A stretch of DNA of 64,000 nucleotides from Planctomycetota bacterium. GTDB taxonomy: Bacteria; Planctomycetota; Phycisphaerae; Phycisphaerales; UBA1924. Positions 1 through 10,300 of this stretch are shown piece after piece. Below the pieces are notes generated by a model, which ran no database searches, had not been told where the DNA came from, and saw only the letters and a list, made by a program, of their open reading frames with translations. A program made the position numbers and the translations under genes. The number at the start of each line of letters is the position of its first letter. Positions within the stretch are counted from its first letter, which is position 1. The stretch spans positions 1-64,000 of the forward strand of contig JAFEBO010000009.1 in the NCBI GenBank assembly GCA_018242625.1, in the 5' to 3' direction.

Positions 1-3000
1 ACCGCCCCAAGCAGGTCGACCGACGACGCCAGGATGCTCACATCCCCGCCAAGCCTCGAAGCACCCTGCACCGAGAACAGCCCGCCCGCGTTCGCCGTGA
101 TCGGACCGTCAAACAGCACGTCCCCGTCAAAGCTCTGGGTGCCGGCAGAATCCGTATTTCCCTTCAGGATGGTGAGTCCGCCGCCCGTTCGGTTGATCGA
201 CGCGACGATTCCGGCGCCCGGCACACCCGAGCCGACGGTGGAGCTGAAAGTAACCAGACCCGGGGTATCGACCGCAAGCCCGATGTTGCTCGTGAGTGCG
301 CCGACCGCGCCGCTGAAGAGGATGTCTCCGCCGGTGGAATCAAACAGCCTGTTCCCCGCGGCCCCGGTGAGCCTGAGCTGGGAATAGGCCTGATTCTGAG
401 TCGTGAATACGTTCCCGCCGACCTGGGTGAGGAACGCCGCAGAGGTATCGATCGACCGCAGCGCCCGGCCGGCGCCGACATCCGTTGCAAAGCTCATCGT
501 GCCCGGACCGGTCGCGACCAGCGAGAACGGCCCCGCAGCGCCCGAATCCAGGGCCTGGGCAAAGGTGAAACTTCCGCCGGTCAGAAGAACATCGCTGAGC
601 AGTTCGGTCGCGTTGAAGAACTGGCCCTGCCCGGCTCCGGTCAGATTGAGCGTGCCGGTGATCCTTGTCAGGCCTCCGCCGTTCACCGTGAGATTGCGCA
701 GAGCGCCGCCAAGCCCGACATCCGAAGCAAAGGTGATGAGCCCCGGGCTTGAGACGGAAAGATCACGCCCGGCCGATGAGGTCACCGCACCCGAGAAGAA
801 GACGGTGCTGGCATTCACGGTGGCCGACTGCGCAAGGCTCGTCGCACCCAGCACGCTCCACGAGCCGCCCGCGAGGAAATCGCTCGCGCCGGTGACATTC
901 AGGTTCGAGCCGAAGGTCTGCGAGCCGGTGGTGCGGACGTTTCCCGCCACGGTCGCGTTGCCGACCGTGAGCAAAGAAGAAAGCGCCCTCGTCTGCCCGA
1001 CGCCGCCGAGGAAGGACACGTTCGTCCCGCCGATGCCCCCGAGGAACGTCGCGCTGAACGGGCCGCCGGCTCCCGAATCAAGCGAACTCAGGAACGAAAC
1101 CGTTCCTCCACTGAACGTGGTGTTGGTCGCGATTTCCGTGGCGTTCGCAAAGGTCGCCGAGCCCGCACGCACCAGATTGCGGACGCGGGTGAGCCCGCCG
1201 CCATCGACGTTCAGGCTCGCCAGCGCCGACCCGGCACCGATCGAGTTCACAAAGTTCACGAGCCCCGGCGAGCTCACGCGGAAGTTTGCTCCCGCACCGG
1301 AAGCATCGACAAGCCCGCCAAAGAAGGCAGACGAGGCCGACAGAGTCACCGAGCCGGGGCCGACGAGCGTCCGCCCGTTGTTGCTGAAGGAGCTCGTTCC
1401 GCCCGTAAGCGTCAGGCTGGAATTGAGCGCGAACGCTCCGGATCCGAGCAGGACGTTCATCGCACGCGCCATGGAGAGCGCCGAGTCGATCGACACGTTG
1501 CCGCTCTGGCCGGTCTTGATCAGGTCGAGGGTTGTGAACCCCCCGCCGATATTCGCCAGTTCGACCGCCGAAAGAATGAGCGCTCCCGGGCCGCTGCCGC
1601 CGAGCGAGATGTTCTGTGAGCTCGTACCCGTCGCGAAACGCAGGCGGCCACCGACGACCGAGTTGAGCGATCCGGCCAGGTTGACGTCGTCCGCCGTCAT
1701 TGTGAGCGTGGCGTCGTTGGTCTGTGCGACCGTCACCCCGCCCTGGATATCGATCAGGCCCGCACCGGCGCTGATCGAAGTGGATTTCAGCGTGCTGGTC
1801 AGGTTGACCGATCGTGCAAAGCGGACGGTTGAGCCGGGGATCGCCGAGTTGCCGGCGGCCAGGCTGATCGTGCTCCCCTGCAGATTCAGGGCCGGACCCG
1901 CGCCGGTAAATGCCAGCACGCCCAGCCCGTCGCGTCCGGCGCGGATGTCGAGCACTCCCGTGCCGATGATGTTGGCCGAGATCGTCGCATCCTTGCCGGA
2001 GAAGAGCGAAATGTTGTTTCCGGTGATCGGTGCCGAGGAGACAAGCGTGTCTTTCGCGCGGATCGAGATATCGCCCGAGCCCGCATCCACCACCACGCCC
2101 GGTCCGCCGCCGATGTCGACGCCGCCGGCGGAGGTCTGGATATCAATGTTGCCGCCGATCGTCTTCAGAGTGCCGGTGCTCTTGAAGGAAGTCCCTCGCA
2201 CCCACAGGCTGGTCGAGCCCGGTGCAGCAGCAAGCGTCGTCACAGAACCCAGCGAGATATCGCCCGTGTGATTCAGCCAGACCCCGCCCCCGCCGGCGGA
2301 GATCAGCTTGCCCCCGCTGAAGTCGACGCCGCTGCTGGTGAACGTGCCCGAGTTCAGAAGGACCTCGACGCCGGACGCGATCGTCACATTGCCGGCGGCG
2401 GTCAGGTTGAGATTGAGCGCATCACCCGTCGTGGACGCCTTGATGGCGGCGTTGATCTCGATGCCGCCGGCCGAAAAGACGTTGAGCGTGTGAGTTCCGG
2501 CCATGGAACCCAAGTCCAGCATCGTCTGGAAGCGGATGAGCCCGGTTCCCGCGCCGACGGTGCCGGTGGTCTTCAGCGTGACGACGCTGTTGGACGAGAG
2601 TGCCGCCAGCAGGTCCGTCACCGAAAGGAAGCCGGTGGTGCTTGTCGGAGTGAAGACCGGAGGTCCGCTCACATCGACCGAGGGACCGGCGATAACGTCG
2701 AGGTTGAGCGGGTCGATCAGCCACTGGCCGCCCTTGCCGAGCAGCGCGCGTGCGGCCGTATTGGGCGAACCGGAGACGGCAAGCCAGCCGCCCGAAGTCT
2801 CGATAAAGCCGCCGTTGCCGGAATGAAGTCCGCCACGGGCGGTGAGAGTTCCGCCCGTGCGGGTCGAATTCTTCGAATAGAGAACGATCGTGCCGCCGTT
2901 GCCGGAAGTAATGGCATCGGCGTTGATGGTCGAAGCGCTGTCAACGTAAAGCGCCTCGGCGTTGGCGAGCGGCCCCTTGCCCTCACGCCCTCCGCCGATC

Positions 3001-3992
3001 AGCGCGGTGCCGCCCCCCGCGTCGCCCGAGACATCCACATCAGCACCGGTCAGCGCAACGTTTTGACCCGTGATTTCAACGCGGCCGCCCTTTTCTCCGG
3101 CGTCCTTCCCCGAAGCGTCGAGCCGACCGGCCACGCGCACTTCGCCGTGCTTGCCGCCGTCGATCTTGATCGAACGTGCGACCACACGGCCGGTGTTGAC
3201 CACCGCCATGCCGTAAATGTCGCCGGCGGCCATGAGCGTGCGACCCTTGGCAGCCTCGATGACGCCGTCGTTCCGCACACCCTCAGGACGGGCCACGCCG
3301 TCGCCCGAGATCCGGGCATAAATCCTTCCGCCCGATTCGCCAACCAGCACGTCATTGCCGGCGGCGAGGACGATCGTGCCCTGCGGGGCGATGATCTGGC
3401 CGTAGTTGGCCACGTGCTGGCCGATGAGCTGCACCGTGCCGCCCTTCGCGACCTCGATCTGCCCGTGGTTGACCACGTTGCCGCTCAGGTTGGTGAAGTG
3501 GTCACGCCCCTGCAGGAAGTCCTGGTCCGAAAGCTGACCGGCCGCGGCCGCAAAGCTGCCGCAGTTGATGACCGCGCCGTTGCCGAAAATCACACCGGCC
3601 GGATTGACGAAGTACACATGGCCGTTGGCCATGAGCGTGCCTTCGATGCGGGTCGGCGCCGAGCCGTCGATCCGGTTCAGCACCCGCGAATCCGCGCCGG
3701 GCTGGATGAACTTCACCCACTGGCCCCAGGCGATATCGAAAGACGAATAACTGATGATCGCCTTGCCCGAAGTCGTGATGACCCAGTTGTTGCCGACCTT
3801 CTGGAAGGCGGCGTTGCCGTAGGTGACCCGCGGGTTCACGGGCCCGCCCGCGCGGGCTGAAGCAAGCAGCAGCAGCGCCCCAAGCGTGGCGCCGACCCAC
3901 GAGAGATCCCGCCGCCTCGCGCGCGCCGAAATCACACCCCCCGCGGACTGGGCGAGGGTTCGGGCTTGCGAATTGGATCGTTTCCTCTTCAT
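1..3992 (-). CDS. TpsA-like filamentous haemagglutinin family exoprotein (3' end outside window)
   Basis: Large secreted beta-helix protein, the cargo half of a two-partner secretion system. The reading frame is open from ATG at 3992 to the window edge, about 1330 residues with no stop. The first ~45 residues are basic followed by a hydrophobic stretch (GALLLLASARA), as in an extended signal peptide. A TPS (haemagglutination activity) domain follows: F128-VNPAGVIFGNG is the family hallmark that normally reads NPNGVxFG. Beyond ~residue 300 come Gly/Ser/Ala/Thr-rich beta-helix repeats, with recurring elements such as LDSGAxGPFS and GGGLTR. The TpsB partner lies 264 bp upstream on the same strand. 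That leader contains only a weak 6-bp hairpin and no riboswitch I can identify. Secretion across the outer membrane is inferred from the family. The ligand or function of the passenger is unknown. Confidence 0.85.
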   Translation of the reverse strand, partial: MKRKRSNSQARTLAQSAGGVISARARRRDLSWVGATLGALLLLASARAGGPVNPRVTYGNAAFQKVGNNWVITTSGKAIISYSSFDIAWGQWVKFIQPGADSRVLNRIDGSAPTRIEGTLMANGHVYFVNPAGVIFGNGAVINCGSFAAAAGQLSDQDFLQGRDHFTNLSGNVVNHGQIEVAKGGTVQLIGQHVANYGQIIAPQGTIVLAAGNDVLVGESGGRIYARISGDGVARPEGVRNDGVIEAAKGRTLMAAGDIYGMAVVNTGRVVARSIKIDGGKHGEVRVAGRLDASGKDAGEKGGRVEITGQNVALTGADVDVSGDAGGGTALIGGGREGKGPLANAEALYVDSASTINADAITSGNGGTIVLYSKNSTRTGGTLTARGGLHSGNGGFIETSGGWLAVSGSPNTAARALLGKGGQWLIDPLNLDVIAGPSVDVSGPPVFTPTSTTGFLSVTDLLAALSSNSVVTLKTTGTVGAGTGLIRFQTMLDLGSMAGTHTLNVFSAGGIEINAAIKASTTGDALNLNLTAAGNVTIASGVEVLLNSGTFTSSGVDFSGGKLISAGGGGVWLNHTGDISLGSVTTLAAAPGSTSLWVRGTSFKSTGTLKTIGGNIDIQTSAGGVDIGGGPGVVVDAGSGDISIRAKDTLVSSAPITGNNISLFSGKDATISANIIGTGVLDIRAGRDGLGVLAFTGAGPALNLQGSTISLAAGNSAIPGSTVRFARSVNLTSTLKSTSISAGAGLIDIQGGVTVAQTNDATLTMTADDVNLAGSLNSVVGGRLRFATGTSSQNISLGGSGPGALILSAVELANIGGGFTTLDLIKTGQSGNVSIDSALSMARAMNVLLGSGAFALNSSLTLTGGTSSFSNNGRTLVGPGSVTLSASSAFFGGLVDASGAGANFRVSSPGLVNFVNSIGAGSALASLNVDGGGLTRVRNLVRAGSATFANATEIATNTTFSGGTVSFLSSLDSGAGGPFSATFLGGIGGTNVSFLGGVGQTRALSSLLTVGNATVAGNVRTTGSQTFGSNLNVTGASDFLAGGSWSVLGATSLAQSATVNASTVFFSGAVTSSAGRDLSVSSPGLITFASDVGLGGALRNLTVNGGGLTRITGTLNLTGAGQGQFFNATELLSDVLLTGGSFTFAQALDSGAAGPFSLVATGPGTMSFATDVGAGRALRSIDTSAAFLTQVGGNVFTTQNQAYSQLRLTGAAGNRLFDSTGGDILFSGAVGALTSNIGLAVDTPGLVTFSSTVGSGVPGAGIVASINRTGGGLTILKGNTDSAGTQSFDGDVLFDGPITANAGGLFSVQGASRLGGDVSILASSVDLLGA

Positions 3993-4256
3993 TCTGCGGC
4001 AGACACAACCTGCGGCCACGACACAGCGGGCCCGCCGCCCATTCTCCTCACACCCATACGTCCGGCATCGGGCCGGGTTTCCGGGCTTTCTCCGCTCAAA
4101 GAAGCGGATTCGGTGAAGAGACAACGCAGCGTCCCGCTCTGGAAATGTACCTTGGAGGGAGCTCTTCTGCCCGCCAAGTCGGCTCCGGCACAAATTGCCG
4201 ATACGGTCTGTAACGGCTCGGCGTTCGTCAGGTCCGAAAAACCGACCCGAACGCCA

Positions 4257-6293
4257 TCAATACAGGACGGTCAGGATGAAATTGACGCGGCTATACCCGC
4301 TGTTGACGGGCTCCTGACCCTGAATCCCGCGGAGCGCTACGCCCCAGTCCACACGAATACTGAGATTCTGCTGGAACTGAAGCTCGAGCCCCACTCCCGT
4401 GCCGAGCATCGTCGCGTTGCTCTCGTAGGGCTCCTTCTGGCTATTGACGGTGCGCCCGACATCCACAAAGGCGCGGAAGATGAGGTCCCAGTCGGCGCGG
4501 CCGTAAGGCTGCTGGGGCGCGAAACGGAAGGGCTTGTCGCGGAACTTTGTGGTGTTGGGGTCGCGGGGCGCGAGAATGCGCGGAAAATGGAAGCGATACT
4601 CGGCCGTGGCGAGAAAGACTGAATCGCCGGCCGAAGCCGATTCGGGATAGCCGCGCACGCTGTAGACGCCGCCGGCAACCTGCTCGATATTTGGGATAAC
4701 CCGGCGATCAAAGGCGTACTGCCCTCGCGTCGAGAGGAAAATCTCGTTGGCGAGGGTCATATTGGGACTGGGCTTGGTGCCGGGAGGGATCACCCCGTCT
4801 GCGTGCCCGTTGATCAGGGGCTCCAGATAGAAGCTGTGCTGGACATCCCACTTAAAGAGGAGCCACGCGCTGCTGGGGTTCAAGCGTCCCAGGTTCGCCA
4901 TCTGCGGAGCGGTGACGCCGGTCACAAACGGGGTCATCCCCTCGAATCCGCCGTAGGCACGCGTGGTTGTGACATCGGAGTCCCGCGAAAGCGTGAGTCC
5001 TCCGTAGGGCGAGAAGATGGCGGCGTTTCCCGGCTGGTCCACCGCCTCGTTGTTCACGGTGATGACGTCAAATCGCCCCCCCACGCTCGCCTCGAGAAAC
5101 CACTCCCGCTGCTGGAGGAGCAGTTGGGCCACCTCACCGCCGATTGTGACGTCGTTACCGGTGAAGTTTTCGCCCGCAAGCCCGACGTCGGCGGCGGTGT
5201 ACTCGTTGGCTCCGGCGTAGGGCCGGAGCACAAAGCCGCTGTCTCCGAGCGGCCGGTCATAGCTTGCGTTGAGGGCGTTGACCTGGTCGAACGCGCTGGT
5301 TATGAAGTCCAGCCGGAGAGTGTCGTCGTGCCCGGATATCTGGCTGTTCACGTATCCGACGCGCTCGCGCCACTCGTTGGTCTGTTCGGTTCCGGTGTTG
5401 GAGACCTGGGCGTAGAGCGACCAGGGCCGCGATTCGCTGACGAGGTAGTCAAGGACCACTTCGCCCGAATCCTTTGTGGGGCCAAGCGCGACATCGACGC
5501 GTCTGGCCGGGTGACGGTTCTGGCGGATCGCATAGTTGTCGAGTTTGTCCTTGCGGAGCAGATCGCCCTTCTGGAGCGGGCTGTTCTCGCGGAGGCTCTT
5601 GTGGATCGGGTTGTTGATCCGCTCGCCATCGTCACCAACTCGATCGCCGGAAGCGACGCTGCGCACTTCGTTGACCACGCCTGTCCAGATCATGAGACGG
5701 AGATCGGTGCGTTCCTGATCGGTCTCCGCTCGAAGATCATCCGCTGTTACTTCATCGATGTCCCTCCCGTCGGGAACGCTGAAGAGCCCGATCAGGTTGC
5801 GCCGCGCGAGCTCGGACACAATTGCCGCGTTCACTCTCTGGATGGCGCTGTAGTAAAACCTCGCTCCCCCGGTGTTGATTCCTCCGAAGGTGTCTCCCAC
5901 CCGGATCACAACCTTTGGAACGCCGTCGCGAGGCGCGATGTATCCCTGTTTCGTGAGGCCGAGTTCAACGGGGAGCAGCTCCAGTTCACTCAGGGGAGGA
6001 AGCCCCGGGTGGGGCTTGCGATATTCGAGGACAAACCTGCGGACCTTGTAGAACTTCTCGTTGGGATCCGTCACGACGTCCGGAAGGTTGTCCTCATCCA
6101 CCGGCAGAGCGAGCGTCGGGGGGATCGGCGTCAGTTCCGGTCCGGAGGCCTTCTCGGCCGGTGCCGGCAGTTCGCTTCGCGAAGGGGAGGCACGGGGCGG
6201 CGAGGGCAACTCGGCCGCGACAACGGCAGACGCCATCGCACAGGCCATCAGGATGGCGCTTCGCTTACCCGGAGTTGTTCGGCAACCCGCCAT
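4257..6293 (-). CDS. TpsB-like outer-membrane transporter (ShlB/FhaC/HecB family)
   Basis: 678 residues. Predicted 16-strand Omp85-superfamily barrel that secretes the adjacent TpsA protein. It has an N-terminal signal peptide (KRSAILMACAMASAVVAA), a Pro-rich linker, a POTRA-like region around residues 75-200, then a C-terminal barrel. V546-RGY is the conserved L6-loop motif of Omp85 proteins. FVDVGR occurs near the last strands, and the chain ends in an aliphatic/aromatic strand (FILTVLY) typical of outer-membrane barrels. The ATG immediately follows the stop codon of the TagF-like gene with no spacer, so translational coupling and one operon with the T6SS-like genes are likely. A start at the internal Met of MACAM would shorten the signal peptide and is less convincing. 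Confidence 0.85.
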   Translation of the reverse strand: MAGCRTTPGKRSAILMACAMASAVVAAELPSPPRASPSRSELPAPAEKASGPELTPIPPTLALPVDEDNLPDVVTDPNEKFYKVRRFVLEYRKPHPGLPPLSELELLPVELGLTKQGYIAPRDGVPKVVIRVGDTFGGINTGGARFYYSAIQRVNAAIVSELARRNLIGLFSVPDGRDIDEVTADDLRAETDQERTDLRLMIWTGVVNEVRSVASGDRVGDDGERINNPIHKSLRENSPLQKGDLLRKDKLDNYAIRQNRHPARRVDVALGPTKDSGEVVLDYLVSESRPWSLYAQVSNTGTEQTNEWRERVGYVNSQISGHDDTLRLDFITSAFDQVNALNASYDRPLGDSGFVLRPYAGANEYTAADVGLAGENFTGNDVTIGGEVAQLLLQQREWFLEASVGGRFDVITVNNEAVDQPGNAAIFSPYGGLTLSRDSDVTTTRAYGGFEGMTPFVTGVTAPQMANLGRLNPSSAWLLFKWDVQHSFYLEPLINGHADGVIPPGTKPSPNMTLANEIFLSTRGQYAFDRRVIPNIEQVAGGVYSVRGYPESASAGDSVFLATAEYRFHFPRILAPRDPNTTKFRDKPFRFAPQQPYGRADWDLIFRAFVDVGRTVNSQKEPYESNATMLGTGVGLELQFQQNLSIRVDWGVALRGIQGQEPVNSGYSRVNFILTVLY

Positions 6294-7280
6294 TTATCCG
6301 GCACGCCCCCCCTCGTTCTGACGCCACAGCCCGACTCGGGAACGGACGCGATCGGCAAACTCGGCAGGTATTGAAAATGGAACGTCGCTTGTAAGAGGCA
6401 CCGCCGTCAGCGGAGCTTTCAGGCAGAACAGCTCCGTGGCGCTGACCCGCCCGAAAAGCAGGTCGACCCAGCCTCCTTCGACCGCCTCGATCGCCAGCAT
6501 GCCCTCATCCAGCCCCTGCGGCCGTCCCAGCAAATCCAGAGATGCGGCGCTCCAGGCCCAGGCGCTCCCGCCGACTCCAAGCCCTTCCATCCTTCTTGCC
6601 CGCAGGTGCACTCCCCGGGAAATATGGGTGGATTCCTTCTTGATCGCCGGCTCGGCCTCCCTGTGAAGGGCGTAGGCAACGCGCTCGAGACCCAGGGCGT
6701 GTTCTGGATGCGCCGAGGCATCCATTGCCATGCCGGCGCGGCAGATCCTGTCGAAGCGCTCGTCGGGCGGGCTCAGCATCGCGGAGGCCTGCGCTTTCAA
6801 TGCCTCACTCTCGCGCATGAAAAGGGCGCGGACCGACTGCGCATCGCGCTCCGAACGGCAACCCTCCATGGCTCGCGTAACGGTCTCGGCGGCCCGGGCG
6901 CTGATCTTCGCGGGATCAAGTCCGCGTGCGTGAACGCAGGCGATCATCGGGTACTTCGATCTGCCGCGCCCGTCGGAACTGGCCCACATCCTGCCGTAGA
7001 CAAATTCGTCGCGCCGGAACCGCCAGAGAAACGCGTGATCGAAACGTTCGACGCGGGCGGGCAGTTTTTCCCATGCTCCGCTGTCAATGTTCCCGGCGAT
7101 GCCTTCGGAATAGAGCAGGCGCCGGACCTCGACGAGCCGGTCGGTGGTCAGGCCCATGTCCTGCATGTGGTCGTCCCATCCGGGATGCTTGCCGAACAGG
7201 CAGAGCTGGGCGAGGGGCTCCCCGCCGACGCCGGGCCCGGCGCTCAATCCGCCCAGAAATTGAGTGATTTTTTTGAGCAT
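6294..7280 (-). CDS. TagF-like type VI secretion-associated protein
   Basis: 328 residues, soluble. The N-terminal half carries FGKHPGWDDH and, about 85 residues on, SSDGRGRSKYPM. These correspond in order to the 'FGKxPxxGDF' and 'SxDxxGRxxPL' signatures of TagF N-terminal domains. TagF proteins are post-translational negative regulators of T6SS assembly, acting with or independently of the threonine phosphorylation pathway. The C-terminal half (about residues 180-328) is not recognisable. The gene lies 25 bp downstream of the TssM-like gene and abuts the TpsB gene, so it links the secretion-like cluster to the two-partner pair. The assignment rests on motif resemblance and context. A structure prediction would be the real test. 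Confidence 0.55.
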   Translation of the reverse strand: MLKKITQFLGGLSAGPGVGGEPLAQLCLFGKHPGWDDHMQDMGLTTDRLVEVRRLLYSEGIAGNIDSGAWEKLPARVERFDHAFLWRFRRDEFVYGRMWASSDGRGRSKYPMIACVHARGLDPAKISARAAETVTRAMEGCRSERDAQSVRALFMRESEALKAQASAMLSPPDERFDRICRAGMAMDASAHPEHALGLERVAYALHREAEPAIKKESTHISRGVHLRARRMEGLGVGGSAWAWSAASLDLLGRPQGLDEGMLAIEAVEGGWVDLLFGRVSATELFCLKAPLTAVPLTSDVPFSIPAEFADRVRSRVGLWRQNEGGRAG

Positions 7281-7305
7281 CCGTGCAAACCGATGCCGCC
7301 ACCAA

Positions 7306-10300
7306 CTACTTGGGCCAGGAGGTCGCGCCCGGCCAGTCTCCCGCCGGGGGCATCGCTGAAGAGAACGTCACATTCATCCAGAGGTGAAACGTCTGCTTGG
7401 AAGCCGGCTCCAGGACGGGGAGCGGCACAACCCAGGCGTTTCCGCCCGGGGCCGCGGCGTGAGCACCGGGGAAAAGTGCAACGACGGCGGCGGTCCACGG
7501 CCCGGGAATCCGGGCTTCGCCGGCCGGGGCGCTGTCGCCGATATTCCGATAGAACCTGAAGGTGACACCCGGACCGGGGCTGGTGATCGAGAGCTGCTTG
7601 ACGAGTTCCGAAGCACGGGCCGCATCAAGCCCCCGCAGACCGATGCGGGGTCCGGCGGCCTCGCCATCACGGACGACATCCATCTGTTCGAACCATTCGA
7701 CCGCGTCGCCGCTGCTCCCGATGTTCAAGCTTGACAGCGGAGGGAGCGCTTCCGCATCGCGGCGGCTCCAGACGGGGACCATCGACACAATGACCGGCTG
7801 CTTCTGGTCGAGCCCGTTGGCGAGAGCGGCCGCAACCGTCCGGACTTTTTCGACTCGCTGACGCTGCGCGTCGGTCAGGACCTGCCTGCCGCGAAGATCT
7901 CCGAAGAGAGCCTGGACCTCTCCGGTGAGCTCCACGGTTCCCGCGGGAGGAGCCGAGAGCAGTTCCGCGGCAGCAAGCGCCCTGAGCAGCGCCGTTTCAT
8001 CGAGAGGTTTGGCGACATCGCCGGTGCGCGAGAGAGGCCACTTGTCCGAAGCCCGGAGCACGTCGAGTGCTTCTCGAGCGGACGGCTCGTATTTGGCCCT
8101 CAGGGCTCGCAGCACGCCGACCGCAATGCTCTCGCCGAGCACGTCGTGGGGCTTGGCGCAGCCCAGCACCGCCAGCGATTCCACCTTGCTCTGCCCGGCG
8201 CCGGGCGCCAGCAGCGCCGCCCGGGCGGTTTGCCAGTCGAGCGCACCCAGCGGGGCAAGATTTTTCATCGCGTCACCCCGGCGGCGGACGGCGCTCTCGT
8301 CGGAAAGCTGTTCGATGGAAGCCCGGAGCTTCTCGATGGCGCTCTTGACTTCCGGGAGGTTCTTCACGCTCGCAGGAAGGGGCTCAACGGCATCGACCGC
8401 TGCGCTCGCGAGCTGCCGGAGCGCGGGCCCGGAATCGGCCGCCCGGTCCAGGCCCCCGGTCATCGCCGGTCCGAGAGAATCCCAGCTCTTGAGGCTCTCG
8501 CTGAGCGACATCTCTCGTACGAGTCCGCTGGCCCAGACACCCGCGTAACTCCGGGCATATTCGTCGAGTCCTTTGCCGCGCGCACGGACCTCCGCGAGCA
8601 GGCGATCCTTGTCGATCACCGCTCCGCCGGAAGAAAGCTCGCTCTCGGCGCGCGTCAGCCCGCCCAGAACGATTCCGGCGGCCGCGGGCGAATAGGGCAC
8701 GGGTATCTCACCACCCTTGAGATCGGTGAGCGGAACGGTCGGCTTGGTGTACGGCCGAACACCCTTCACCCTGGCGATCGATTCCACGGCCTTGAGTACG
8801 CCTTCGGCGGTGTCCGGAAGCTTGGCAAGGAAGCCGGAGAGAACTTCTGTGGCGCCCGCCGCTCTGCCCGTGCGGGCGAGTGCTTTGGCCGCACCGCCAA
8901 CCAACTTGCGGGCCTGCGCGTCCGCGAGGCCACGCACGATCGAGTCGATGTCTGCGCTGGCACGCTCGAGTGTTGTGTCGAGCCGGCGGAAGCGATCCGA
9001 AAGACCGTACCAGTCGGCGTCGCCCGAGGCGGACTGACGGTCGAACAGGTCCTGCGCGCCACGCTTGTAGGCGTCGAGGTGGACGCGATAAGCAAGCTCG
9101 GATTCGCGCCCGCCGGGTCCGGGGGCCGCGAGCGGCATGACCGAAGCAAGAGCCGCGTCGATCTTCTGGGCCGCTCCGTCCACGAGCTTCTCCGCGTTCT
9201 CCCGCCGGGCCGCGATCTGGCGCCGGATGTCGTCGATCGGGGGCGGCTCGGTCGAATCTCCCTCGCCCTGGGTCGGCAGCTGCGAGAGCAGGAGCGCGTA
9301 TTCACCGTTGATCTGATCGAGTGCCTCGCGCTTGGTGCGCCCGATGGCGCCGCTGAGCTCCGAGGGGGCCAACTTCAGTTCCGCCAGCAGCGCATCGCAC
9401 TTGCCGGCGGCGGCGGCCATGCCGTCGATCCGGCTCCGGGCCTGGCTTGAGAACGATTCGAGTTCCGCGTTCGTCTGGACGAGCGGGGTGGGATTTGCAT
9501 CGGCGTCGGGCATGCCGCGCAGCGACATCAGCTTGGCTTCCTCGGAGCGGAACTGCGCGAGCGACTCGGCAACCAGAGAAAGCTTGCCCATGGCGAACTC
9601 GTCGCCGCGAGCACGCTCGCCCCAGGCCCCGGCAAACCGCTGAAGCCCTTCGCCGATCGAACGGACCGAGGCGACATCACCGACCTTGAGGCTCGCGGGC
9701 GGCCACGGGAGCTTGCCCGAGGAAGGGGCCGCTCCGAGGCCGTAGGTGGATTCGACCGCGTCCTGCCACTTGCTGAGATCTTCGGGCGCGGGCTTGCCGC
9801 CGAGCACGTAGGAAAAGAGCGCCTTGAGGTCGATCAGATTCGCCCGGGGCCCGCCGGCGGGCGCCAGGTTGAGCTTGAGCGTTTCGAGCCTGAGCAGTTC
9901 GGCCAGCGCCGCGGTTGCCCGCGAATCCCAGGCTTTGTCTTCACGCAGCCGCTGCCGCGCGCCTTCGACCAGCGGAATGAGAACCGACTTCTCCAGAACA
10001 GCCGCGCTCGCCTGCTGCTGCTCCTGCTTGAATCCGCCTCCGGCTCCAACCACAACCGCGGCGGGGGAGAAGACAACGGGGACTTTGACCGGCTCGGAGG
10101 CGCGCTGCGTTGCCAGTTCGGGAAGCTTGGCGCGTGGGGCCACCGAATCGGGAAGGCCGATGTCGGAACGATCGCCGAGGTAGACCCAGTTGGGCGCCTC
10201 GTATCGAACGATGGCGGTATCGCCGCGGGTGAGCGCCGTGCCCGTCGGTGCTGCCTGGGTGTCGCCCTCGGGCTTCTCGGCCTGAAGCACTCCCATCGCG

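Noticed and set aside
403-2271. 622-aa plus-strand open frame
   Set aside because: It lies opposite the TpsA gene. Its Pro/Arg/Ser-rich translation reflects the reverse complement of Gly/Ser/Thr/Val codons, and it has no domain.
3993-4256. Possible riboswitch in the tpsA leader
   Set aside because: Only a 6-bp hairpin and GC-rich patches; no match to cyclic-di-GMP, cobalamin or other aptamer consensus that I can recall.
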